From an uncultured Sunxiuqinia sp. (GTDB lineage: Bacteria > Bacteroidota > Bacteroidia > Bacteroidales > Prolixibacteraceae), in contig NZ_CANLZV010000001.1 of assembly GCF_947495665.1 (NCBI RefSeq), positions 186,001 through 250,000 of the forward strand: DNA of 64,000 bases, in the 5' to 3' direction. The notes under the pieces are model-generated. The model was not told the DNA's origin and ran no database searches. It worked only from the letters and a program-made list of their open reading frames with translations. Positions 40,387 to 49,264 of the stretch are shown here, one piece after another. Positions within the stretch are counted from its first letter, which is position 1, and each line of letters begins with the position of its first letter. The translations under genes were made by a program, and so were the position numbers.

Positions 40387-43300
40387 ATGAAAAAATTACA
40401 AAGAAGTGGGGCACTCTATTGGTGTGCCCTAAAAAAAACATTTAGGATTATGCGTTTAATCGTTTTATTTCTATTGACTGGCATATTACAGGTTTCGGCA
40501 CTAAACAGTTTCTCGCAGCAGGCCCGTATGTCAATGAATCTAAAAAATGTGCGTTTGGTTGATGTGTTAAATGAAATTGAAAACCAGTCGGACTATTATT
40601 TTCTCTACAACCAGGATCTGATCAATGTTGATCGGAAGGTCAACCTGGAGGTCAAACAGCAAAAAGTAGAAGCAATTTTGGATGAGCTATTTGACCAAAC
40701 AAATACCCGGTTTCTGATTAGAGAGAGACAGATTATTTTAACCAATCTGAACTCGGAGTCAGTTGTTCAGCAAGCACAAGCAGTATCCGGGAAAATAACC
40801 GATTCTTCAGGCCAACCACTTCCCGGCGTAACTGTGATTGTTAAAGGAACTACTCAGGGAACCATTTCTGATTTTGACGGAAACTATACGATTAAAGATG
40901 TTCCGGCAGATGCCATTTTGGTTTTTTCTTTTGTGGGAATGAGAACAGAAGAATTGGCTGTTTCGGGCAAAAGCGTGCTTAATATCACTATGGTGGAGGA
41001 TGCTATTGGCATTGAAGAAGTGGTTGCCGTAGGGTATGGAACCCAGAAAAAAGTAAACCTGACGGGAGCTGTTTCTGCTGTGAAAATGGAGGAAGTTTTG
41101 GGTGACCGTCCGGTTACTGGACTGGGAACCATTTTACAAGGTGCTGTTCCGGGCTTTACTTCCTCGTCCTCAGCGATTCCAGGAGGTGGAAATAATTTTA
41201 ATATCAGAGGCTTGGAGTCAATTAATGGCGGTGCTCCGCTGGTGTTGGTCGATAATGTTGTTTATAATGACTTATACCTAATTAATCCGGATGATATCGA
41301 GAGTATTTCTATCTTAAAGGATGCTTCATCGGCTGCCATTTATGGGGCTCGTGCATCTTTTGGAGTCATTTTGATTACAACAAAAAAAGGGAAGCGAGAT
41401 GAGAATCTTTCAATTAGCTACAACAATAATTTTGCGATATCAACCGTGAATGGTCTTCCGGAACTGGCTGCACCTTCCGATATGATTCAAACATTAAAGG
41501 ATGGAGAGTATTCATCTATCTGGTCGGGGCAAAATATTGATACTTATATTGATTTACTTCAGGACTACCGAAATAATCCGGCAGCCTATCCGCTGGGCTG
41601 GACCGAAGCCAATGGAACCAAGTACTTTCTGAAACAAACCGATGTGATGGGCGATATGTTTGAACCATCGTGGAAACAAACACATAACATCTCGGTGCAT
41701 GGAGGAAGCGAAAAAATCAATTATCGAATTTCTTTTGGTTATACCGATGAAGACGGTATTTTGGTCACGAATAAAGATGCGTTTAAAAGAACCAATGTTT
41801 CTTCTTACGTGAGTGGAGACATTACATCATGGTTAACAACATCTCTGGATATTAAATACAATACTGGTGATAAGCAATATCCTCATCTGGACGGAAGTAG
41901 TGAGTTAGGGCTGTGGCCAACTAATCTTCCCTCTTATCATCCGGATAGTTCGCTGCCATACGGAACAGATGGAGATGAGTACCTGGTGATGACTCCGGCC
42001 AACATCATCAAAGAAGTTGATGTGTCAGAAAGGGTGAGTGATAATACTCGGATTTTTTCACGTACTGAGATTAAGCCGTTAAAAGGCTTAAAAGCTATTT
42101 TCGAATATTCCTACCAAATTGGTTTGACGGATAATCAGGATTATGCCAACTATTTTCAGGTTCACCAAGGATTAGCTGAGAGTATAAAACCATCAACCAC
42201 GACCAGTCCGTTTTCAACATCAAGGGCTACAACAAAATACACAACGATCAATGCTTTTGCTAATTACGAACGAACAATAGGAGAGTCGCATAACCTGTCA
42301 GGAGTCATTGGCTACAACCAGGAATACAATGATTACAGATACTTGTATTCAAAGGCATTCAATATGATTAATAATGAGCTTCCTTCTTTGAGTGGAACCA
42401 ATGGGTTAACGCCACCAGAGACTAGCGATGGCTACAATGAGTATGCCCTTAGAGGTGGCTTTTTCAGATTTAATTATAACTATGCGCAGAAATATTTTGT
42501 CGAGTTTAATGGCCGTTATGACCTGTCTTCCAAGTTTCCTACTGATTTTCGTGCTGGTTTTTTCCCATCGGTGTCAGCCGCTTGGAATCTCGCAAAAGAA
42601 TCATTCATGGAGTCAACGAAAAGAACCATTTCTTTATTAAAGTTACGAGGCTCATACGGAACGCTGGGTAACCAGAATATTGGGAACTATGGCTTCCTGC
42701 CTACCTTCCCCGTTGTTGATGGTAACTGGATCTATAATGGTCTTATTCCTCAAACCATGGGCGGTTTGCCAATGGTTCGTGCTAATTATACCTGGGAAGA
42801 GGTAAATACGGTTAACGGAGGGCTTGACTTTGGCTTCCTAAATAACAAACTCAGTGGTTCGTTTGATATTTTTCAGCGCAACACCCTCGGAATGTTGGGG
42901 CCAGCCGAAGAACTTCCTGCTGTTGCCGGAGCAACTGCTCCTAAACAAAATGCCGCTGATATGAAGACCAATGGTTGGGAGTTTGCACTTAAGTGGAAAG
43001 GTAATGTCGGCAATGTGAAATATGGGCTTGGATTTAACATTTATGATTCCCGTTCAACGATTACGAAGTATAAAAATGAGACCAAATTATTATCTGCACC
43101 CTATTATGAAGGGCAGGAGATTGGTGAGATTTGGGGCTATGTGACTGATGGTTTTTATACCGCAGATGACTTTGATGCAAACGGGGCTTTAAATAGTGAT
43201 GTTGTTAGTATCAGGGGGATTACCTCTCATGAAGGAGACATTAAGTTTAAAAACTTAATGGATGATGAAACCAGTGAAAATAGAATTGATACGGGGGATA

Positions 43301-43830
43301 ATACTGTAAGTAATCCGGGCGACCGAAAGGTTATTGGTAACAATCGTGCTCGCTACCAGTATGGCGTAAATGGTTCAGCAGACTGGAAAAATTTTGGATT
43401 GTCTTTTATCCTGCAAGGGGTTGGAAAACGGGATGCCTGGATAGGTGGAAATATTATTTTCCCTATGGCAAATCAATATGGTACCGTTTACGCCGACCAG
43501 GTTGGCAAAATCTGGACACCTGAAAATACGCAAAATGCGTACTATGGGCGTATCTATGAGAATGCCGGAAGTTCACAGGGATCCAATCAACGGGTGTCGG
43601 ATAAATTCCTGAGTAATGCCGCTTATTTACGTGTCAAGAATATCACACTTAGCTACAGCTTACCCAAAAGCATTCTGAATAGAATTCGTTTAAATAATGT
43701 CAAGGTGTTTTTTAGTGGAGAAAACCTGTTTACGTTCGATCATCTTCCAGAAGGAATTGATCCTGAGAATTTGGGATGGACTTATCCACAATACAGAACG
43801 ATCTCTTTTGGTCTAAACTTAAATCTATAA
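40387..43830 (+). CDS. susC: SusC/RagA TonB-dependent receptor with STN domain
   Basis: The 1147-residue receptor imports oligosaccharides across the outer membrane. The order is a long N-terminal leader (start at 40387 as usual for these proteins, signal near residue 22-44), an STN domain (about 50-120, MNLKNVRLVDVLNEIENQSDYYFLYN), a carboxypeptidase-like domain (about 130-215, SGKITDSSGQPLPGVTVIVKGT), the plug (ALLGTILQ-like region) and a 22-strand barrel. The SusC signature SILKDASSAAIYGARASFGVILITTKKGK is present. The STN domain fits control through the adjacent FecR/sigma pair. SusD starts five bases after its stop. Confidence 0.95.
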   Translation: MKKLQRSGALYWCALKKTFRIMRLIVLFLLTGILQVSALNSFSQQARMSMNLKNVRLVDVLNEIENQSDYYFLYNQDLINVDRKVNLEVKQQKVEAILDELFDQTNTRFLIRERQIILTNLNSESVVQQAQAVSGKITDSSGQPLPGVTVIVKGTTQGTISDFDGNYTIKDVPADAILVFSFVGMRTEELAVSGKSVLNITMVEDAIGIEEVVAVGYGTQKKVNLTGAVSAVKMEEVLGDRPVTGLGTILQGAVPGFTSSSSAIPGGGNNFNIRGLESINGGAPLVLVDNVVYNDLYLINPDDIESISILKDASSAAIYGARASFGVILITTKKGKRDENLSISYNNNFAISTVNGLPELAAPSDMIQTLKDGEYSSIWSGQNIDTYIDLLQDYRNNPAAYPLGWTEANGTKYFLKQTDVMGDMFEPSWKQTHNISVHGGSEKINYRISFGYTDEDGILVTNKDAFKRTNVSSYVSGDITSWLTTSLDIKYNTGDKQYPHLDGSSELGLWPTNLPSYHPDSSLPYGTDGDEYLVMTPANIIKEVDVSERVSDNTRIFSRTEIKPLKGLKAIFEYSYQIGLTDNQDYANYFQVHQGLAESIKPSTTTSPFSTSRATTKYTTINAFANYERTIGESHNLSGVIGYNQEYNDYRYLYSKAFNMINNELPSLSGTNGLTPPETSDGYNEYALRGGFFRFNYNYAQKYFVEFNGRYDLSSKFPTDFRAGFFPSVSAAWNLAKESFMESTKRTISLLKLRGSYGTLGNQNIGNYGFLPTFPVVDGNWIYNGLIPQTMGGLPMVRANYTWEEVNTVNGGLDFGFLNNKLSGSFDIFQRNTLGMLGPAEELPAVAGATAPKQNAADMKTNGWEFALKWKGNVGNVKYGLGFNIYDSRSTITKYKNETKLLSAPYYEGQEIGEIWGYVTDGFYTADDFDANGALNSDVVSIRGITSHEGDIKFKNLMDDETSENRIDTGDNTVSNPGDRKVIGNNRARYQYGVNGSADWKNFGLSFILQGVGKRDAWIGGNIIFPMANQYGTVYADQVGKIWTPENTQNAYYGRIYENAGSSQGSNQRVSDKFLSNAAYLRVKNITLSYSLPKSILNRIRLNNVKVFFSGENLFTFDHLPEGIDPENLGWTYPQYRTISFGLNLNL

Positions 43831-43834
43831 AATC

Positions 43835-45745
43835 ATGAAATTCATTAAATACTTATTCTTCTCGTTAATTATAAGCTCGGTTGGGTGTAATGATGATTTC
43901 TTGGAGTACTCGCCAAAGACATCATTGACTGAAAAAACAGCTTTTGCTTCGTATGACAACTTTAAAACCTATTCCTGGGGCTTATACGGTATCTTTGCAA
44001 ATTCTCAGATGAGACAATACCTTGGAACCGGAGCTCAGGTTTATACGCATGCATTGGGAGATGTTTATGCAAATTACCTGTATATGAGTAATGGTACGAA
44101 TGTTCAACGCAATGACTGGCAGTGGAATAATATTTCTTCTACTACGAATATGGATAATGCCTGGGATTTCAGTTATATGCGTAAAGTAAATGTAATGCTT
44201 CGCAATATTGACGGTTCACAGATGAGTGAAGAAGAGAAAAATCACTGGCGAGCTGTCGGATTGTTTTTTCGTTCCTACCGTTACTATGATTTATTGGCTC
44301 GCTATGGAGACGTGCCTTGGTTGGAAGAGGTTGTTGAGGATGATGATTTGGAGGTTCTGTATGGAAAAAGGACGCCTCGTAATGAGGTGGCAAGTAATAT
44401 TTTGCGCGACCTGAAATATGCAGAAGAAAATATAAAAGAAAAAGGTGAAGGAGAGAATACGATAAACAAAGATGTCGTACGAGCACTCCTGTCCCGTTTC
44501 TGTTTGTTTGAAGGCACTTGGCGGAAATACCATTCACTTTCGGATGCTGATGTTTACCTGAAAGAGTGTGAGCGTGTTTCGAAGCTCTTAATTGATGCTT
44601 ATCCAACAATCGCAACTAATTTTGTTGATTTGTGGTCCTCGGATGATTTATCGAAAGTTCCGGGTATTATCTTATACAAGGAATTGGCGCAGGATCTTGA
44701 AATGTCATCTTTGCCACGTTTTGAAAGAGGAGGAGGACAAAAAGCATCTTTGCATGCACGCACTGTTGCGCGATACTTATGTCAGGATGGGAAACCAGTT
44801 GCAACAAGCGATCTTTACGAGGGGGCTGGTGCCAATGCTACTGTCAATGATGAGTTTAAAAATCGCGATCATCGGTTGTACTGGCGCTGTATTCCTCCCT
44901 ATAAAACCAATAAGGGAAATGGTGTTGCTGTAACCGATGCAAACCGGGACTCGTGGTGGACTGAAGGAATGGATCCGAAAGATCGTTATTACATTGATTA
45001 TATGAACAGTATTAACGATGCCAACCACCAATTTCCGTTGCATACCTGGCAGCCTCAGTTTCTTTCCAGAGTTCCAATGATTCAAACCTCTTCCAACTCG
45101 TGGGGACCCATGCGTAATTACGGAGGCTATTACTTCTACATGTACTATAATACCTACAATGAGGCTGCCATTCAGGCCGGAGGAAGATTTGCTGTAACAG
45201 ATTGTCCGATTTTTCATATTGAAGAAATCATGCTGAACTATGCCGAGGTTACTTACGAGTTGGGTAAATTTGATCAGTCGGTTGCTGATTTGACCATTAA
45301 TAAGTTGCGAGCCCGTGCCAATGTAGCAGCCATGAATGTGAGTGAAATAAACGCCTCATTTGATCCGGAAAGAGATCCGGCGGTTGATCCAGTGGCTTGG
45401 GAAATACGCCGGGAACGAATGGTTGAGCTATTGGGAGAAGGATTCGGGTTTTATGATATCAGAAGATGGAACAGAGGCGAATACTATATAAATCAAAGGC
45501 CTTTAGGGGTACGTGTTGCAGCATTGGAAAAAGATGAGTATTTTGGAAATGCTTCCATTTTTGTAACAACAGATGACGTAAATCCTGATGCATCAGTCAC
45601 AACGGATGATGTAGGGCGTGTCGTTTGTGTTGGCGATTTTGTCCAGCAAGGAAAAGGTTGGCAAGATTATTACAATCTGAATCCGATACCTAAAACGCAG
45701 TTGATACTGAATGAGAACCTGGAGCAAAATCCAGGATGGCAATAA
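43835..45745 (+). CDS. susD: SusD/RagB-family surface glycan-binding lipoprotein
   Basis: The 636-residue lipoprotein (lipobox SVGC, Cys18) caps the SusC barrel and captures the glycan. Family elements: the early YSPKTSLTEKTAF, TPR-like helices (MNVMLRNIDGSQMSEEEKNHWRAVGLFFRSYRYYDLLARYGDVPW) and the C-terminal motif FYDIRRWNRG-like EGFGFYDIRRW. Length is longer than typical (about 500-570), with extra middle loops. Spacing to SusC is four bases, so they are one transcription and translation unit. Confidence 0.95.
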   Translation: MKFIKYLFFSLIISSVGCNDDFLEYSPKTSLTEKTAFASYDNFKTYSWGLYGIFANSQMRQYLGTGAQVYTHALGDVYANYLYMSNGTNVQRNDWQWNNISSTTNMDNAWDFSYMRKVNVMLRNIDGSQMSEEEKNHWRAVGLFFRSYRYYDLLARYGDVPWLEEVVEDDDLEVLYGKRTPRNEVASNILRDLKYAEENIKEKGEGENTINKDVVRALLSRFCLFEGTWRKYHSLSDADVYLKECERVSKLLIDAYPTIATNFVDLWSSDDLSKVPGIILYKELAQDLEMSSLPRFERGGGQKASLHARTVARYLCQDGKPVATSDLYEGAGANATVNDEFKNRDHRLYWRCIPPYKTNKGNGVAVTDANRDSWWTEGMDPKDRYYIDYMNSINDANHQFPLHTWQPQFLSRVPMIQTSSNSWGPMRNYGGYYFYMYYNTYNEAAIQAGGRFAVTDCPIFHIEEIMLNYAEVTYELGKFDQSVADLTINKLRARANVAAMNVSEINASFDPERDPAVDPVAWEIRRERMVELLGEGFGFYDIRRWNRGEYYINQRPLGVRVAALEKDEYFGNASIFVTTDDVNPDASVTTDDVGRVVCVGDFVQQGKGWQDYYNLNPIPKTQLILNENLEQNPGWQ

Positions 45746-45757
45746 ATTATTTTTGAG

Positions 45758-45795
45758 ACCAGGTGGCTTTTATTTTTGAATAAAGGCCACTTGGT
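45758..45795 (+). terminator. Hairpin terminator after SusD
   Basis: ACCAGGTGGCTTTTATT (45758-45774) pairs with AATAAAGGCCACTTGGT (45779-45795), 17 pairs with two G-T wobbles that work on the plus strand, loop TTTG. The following TTTAAA is a short U-tract. It likely attenuates transcription between SusCD and the enzyme genes. Confidence 0.68.
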
Positions 45796-45812
45796 TTAAA
45801 TAGAGTTTACAT

Positions 45813-47393
45813 ATGAATAAATTTTTTTTAGCGCTTGCAGGTGTTACCGGCTTGGCTGGATGCCAGGCAATAGAAAAGCCTGAAGATAAGTTGCCCAATG
45901 TCGTTTTCATTTATGCCGATGATCTGGGACGTGGCCTATTATCGCATGAAGGACAACAAATCGTAAAAACACCGAATATTGACCGGATTGCAGCAGAAGG
46001 AATCCGGTTTAGCAATGTTCGGGGATGTATGTTTTGTGCACCGGCACGGGCAAGCCTTTTAACCGGCTACCATGATTGCCATACCGATAAGTGGCAGATT
46101 ACGAGCGGAGGGGCTTACAAAAAGGTTTTTGATGGCGACGTTACGGCTGATGAAGTTTCGCAGGCATTGGACAGGCAGGTCGGGAGTTCAAACACATCAA
46201 CAACAACACTGGCCGAAGTGTTTAAAAAAGCAGGCTATACAACCGGTCAGGTAGGCAAGTTGGAATGGGGCTTTTCGGTTTCGTTTGAAGAAATGAAACA
46301 GCATGGCTGGGATTATTACTATGGCTATCTCGATCATGTGATGGCCCATGGTTTTTACCCCCCTTATATGTTCGAAAATGGACAGAAAATTGATATCCCG
46401 GGTAATACCCGAAAAGATTGCGGAAAAACAATCGAGCGGGAAACGCCAAAAGCGTATAAGGAACGGTGGAATATGGAAGGCAAGAGTTTATATTCTCAAA
46501 ACTTGTTTCTGGATAAGATGCTTTCTTTCATTCGCGAAAACAAAGACCGACCGTTTTTTCTGTACCATCCAACACAATTACCACACGGTCCGGTTGCCAT
46601 TCCTGAGGTACATGACGACTTTAAGAATGACGATCGCTTGACTCAAATCGAAAAGGAATATGCTTCGATGGTGAAAATGCTGGACGACCACGTTGGCGTA
46701 ATCATGCAGGAGCTGGAAAAGCTCGGTTTGGAAGAAAACACCATGATCATTTTTAGCTCAGATAACGGGCATGAAATCTACTACTCTCAGGAAGGACGAA
46801 TTCTCAAGCCGGTTCGAAATATGCAAACCGGAGAACGATTTGATAATATTACAACGAAGTTTTATTCCGAGCTGGGAGGCGATGTATTTAATGGCAATGA
46901 TGGCATGGCCGGGTTAAAGTATGACAACTGGGAGGGAGGATTGCGCATTCCCTTGCTTGTAAAATGGCCCGGGAAAATTGAAGGCGGACAGGAGGCGAAT
47001 AACCTGGTGGCTAACTATGATTTGGTACCTACATTTGCCGATTTACTGGGCGTCGAATTGGAGGAAGCAAAAGATGGAATCTCGATCATGCCAATACTAA
47101 CAGGAGCGGATAAAACGACAGAACATGATTACACGATTAATTCGTCCATGTACGGAGGAACGATCGTGACCAAGGAGGGGTGGAAGCTTCGGAACTACTA
47201 CTCTAAAGATATCTTTCAATTGTATTATTTACCTGATGATTATCGGGAAGAAAACAATTTGGCGGATCAGTTTCCGGAAAAAGTAGAAGAACTAAAAGCA
47301 ATCTTAACGAAAGAGTGCAATGGTGATTTGGCCAATGGGCTATTCACTTACCAGAAATTTGTACTTCCAATGGTGAAACTTGATCCGAACTAA
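45813..47393 (+). CDS. Sulfatase-like enzyme, third copy (CAPAR motif)
   Basis: The 526-residue protein has a lipobox (LAGC, Cys17), the metal pair Asp36-Asp37 (IYADDLGRGL) and the nucleophile motif C75-A-P-A-R79. This keeps the C-x-P-x-R that the maturase needs, but has Ala where the other two enzymes have Ser in position 4. SSDNGHE late in the chain gives the second metal site. Its insertion after the motif (YHDCHTDKWQITSGG) differs from the other two, so a separate specificity is likely. It is the first enzyme gene after SusD. Confidence 0.92.
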   Translation: MNKFFLALAGVTGLAGCQAIEKPEDKLPNVVFIYADDLGRGLLSHEGQQIVKTPNIDRIAAEGIRFSNVRGCMFCAPARASLLTGYHDCHTDKWQITSGGAYKKVFDGDVTADEVSQALDRQVGSSNTSTTTLAEVFKKAGYTTGQVGKLEWGFSVSFEEMKQHGWDYYYGYLDHVMAHGFYPPYMFENGQKIDIPGNTRKDCGKTIERETPKAYKERWNMEGKSLYSQNLFLDKMLSFIRENKDRPFFLYHPTQLPHGPVAIPEVHDDFKNDDRLTQIEKEYASMVKMLDDHVGVIMQELEKLGLEENTMIIFSSDNGHEIYYSQEGRILKPVRNMQTGERFDNITTKFYSELGGDVFNGNDGMAGLKYDNWEGGLRIPLLVKWPGKIEGGQEANNLVANYDLVPTFADLLGVELEEAKDGISIMPILTGADKTTEHDYTINSSMYGGTIVTKEGWKLRNYYSKDIFQLYYLPDDYREENNLADQFPEKVEELKAILTKECNGDLANGLFTYQKFVLPMVKLDPN

Positions 47394-47634
47394 TCAGACT
47401 TCAATATTTCTAAACCACTAATCATTTGAATTGCAGTAGAATCAAGGCAGATTGAATTATTTCTTATTTTGCTCTTGTACCGCTCAGTAGTAAGTATAAA
47501 TACTAAGATTTGAGGCACAAGTCAAACAAGAAAAGTCTATTGTTTGAACAAAGAGAGCATTCAAGGAGAAGTTAGGTTGAAATCTATTCTGGAGTAAGCA
47601 TATAATAGCTTAACTAATGTAAATATGTATAAAA

Positions 47635-49212
47635 ATGACTAAGATAAATATTATTTACCTTCTACTACTGCTGATGTTAGCTTCTTGTTCAACGGATAGT
47701 GTGACTAGTCTGGAAGAAGAAGCAGGTCCGGATGAGGTTGACAAGCTTGTAGACAATGAATGGAAAGATAATCCATACAAGCTTAATGTCGTTTATTTTG
47801 TTCCGAATGATATGGTTCCTGTTGTTGATTATGAAACTCGTATTGAGGAAATAATGTTTGATGCTCAGGAGTTTTTTGCTGTTAACTTGGAACGGGAGGG
47901 GTTTGGACGAACTTCTTTTGGATTAGACATCAAAAGTGATGGAAAATTGAATCTTATAACTGTTACCGGCAAGCAAGGGAAAAGTGCTTATCCATACAGT
48001 GGTGGAGGTGGAGTTATTGTTAATGAACTAAACGCCTATTTCAATGAGCATCCTGATGAAAAGAAAAGCGAACATACGCTTGTTCTTTTACCATCTACGT
48101 CTGGAGATCCGTTAAACCCGGGCGGTGTTCCGTTTTATGGATATGGAAAGTATTGTTTTGCTCTCGATTATGAGTATCAGGATGTGCAATACTTGGGGCA
48201 AGATAATAACTTGGGAAATCTGGCGACTAAATGGATCGGTGGGTTGGTTCATGAGTTAGGCCATGGGCTTAATGCACCACACAATAAGGAGTGGAATAGT
48301 GTGCAATCGACGCTGGGAACCGCTTTGATGGGGACTGGGAATGGTACCTATGGGAAAAGACCGACCTTCATTACAGCGGCTCATGCTGCCATTTTTGCCA
48401 ATTCACAAACATTCAGCACGGATGAAAGATCCGATTGGTACTCCAAAGTAACGACCAATATTACGAACCTGAGAGGAAAAGTTGAAAACAATAAAATCAT
48501 AATCTCAGGCAATTTTACATCCGACGGAATGGTCGCTGCCATTAATGTGTGGCACGATCCATATCCAGCTGGAGCAGCTAACCAGGATTACGATGCGCCT
48601 TCTTTCACATCACTGCCTATTGGGCAGGATAGTTTATATATCGAATGCCCATTGTCGGATTTTTACAAGCTGGATGGTCAATACCAATTGAGAATTGGCT
48701 TTATTCATGAAAACGGATCGAGGGTTACCAGAGCTTATGAATATGAATTTGTAAATAATGTCCCAACAATTGAAGTCATCAATACAAAAGACCTATTAGA
48801 TAGATCCGCTTGGTCGATTATTTATGCTGATAGTGAAGAAGACAATGGACCTGCTTCAGGCATGTTAGATGGCGATTTAGCTACTTTTTGGCATACCGAA
48901 TGGAAAAGCACATTACCTGGTCATCCGCACGAGTTTGTGCTAGATATGGGAACGCTAACAACCGTGAAAGGCTTTGCTTTTGAAAACAGATCTAACCTGA
49001 ATGGTGCCATTAAGGATTTTGAAATGTTTAAAAGTGACGATGGGGAAAATTGGACGAGTTTGGGAACGTATTCATTAGCGCAAATGCAAAACATCCAGAA
49101 CATAAATCTCACAGCAGTACAGTCGTTTAGATATATGAAATTGGTGACCAACAATTCTCATGGTGATTTTAATTATGCACATTTGGCCGAGCTTAATGCC
49201 TATAATAATTAG
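47635..49212 (+). CDS. Metzincin-like metallopeptidase lipoprotein with discoidin (F5/8C) domain
   Basis: The 525-residue protein has a lipobox (LASC, Cys18). The catalytic part carries HELGHGLNAPH (His206, Glu207, His210, His216), a zinc motif of the form HExxHxxxxxH close to metzincins, whose usual Gly is Asn here. A following ALMGTG (about 230) could be the Met-turn. After it comes a beta-rich linker and a C-terminal galactose-binding/discoidin domain (about 400-525, RSAWSIIYADSEEDNGP, SFRYMKLVTNNSHG). In a glycan locus this suggests cutting a glycoprotein, such as a mucin-like carrier. I cannot name the MEROPS family. Confidence 0.78.
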   Translation: MTKINIIYLLLLLMLASCSTDSVTSLEEEAGPDEVDKLVDNEWKDNPYKLNVVYFVPNDMVPVVDYETRIEEIMFDAQEFFAVNLEREGFGRTSFGLDIKSDGKLNLITVTGKQGKSAYPYSGGGGVIVNELNAYFNEHPDEKKSEHTLVLLPSTSGDPLNPGGVPFYGYGKYCFALDYEYQDVQYLGQDNNLGNLATKWIGGLVHELGHGLNAPHNKEWNSVQSTLGTALMGTGNGTYGKRPTFITAAHAAIFANSQTFSTDERSDWYSKVTTNITNLRGKVENNKIIISGNFTSDGMVAAINVWHDPYPAGAANQDYDAPSFTSLPIGQDSLYIECPLSDFYKLDGQYQLRIGFIHENGSRVTRAYEYEFVNNVPTIEVINTKDLLDRSAWSIIYADSEEDNGPASGMLDGDLATFWHTEWKSTLPGHPHEFVLDMGTLTTVKGFAFENRSNLNGAIKDFEMFKSDDGENWTSLGTYSLAQMQNIQNINLTAVQSFRYMKLVTNNSHGDFNYAHLAELNAYNN

Positions 49213-49264
49213 TTGGGATCGACTTTTTACTTATATTGCCGAAATCTACTAACTACTTAATTGA

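Noticed and set aside
44169-44615. 148-codon antisense frame over susD
   Set aside because: Shadow of a convincing SusD gene; composition not protein-like.
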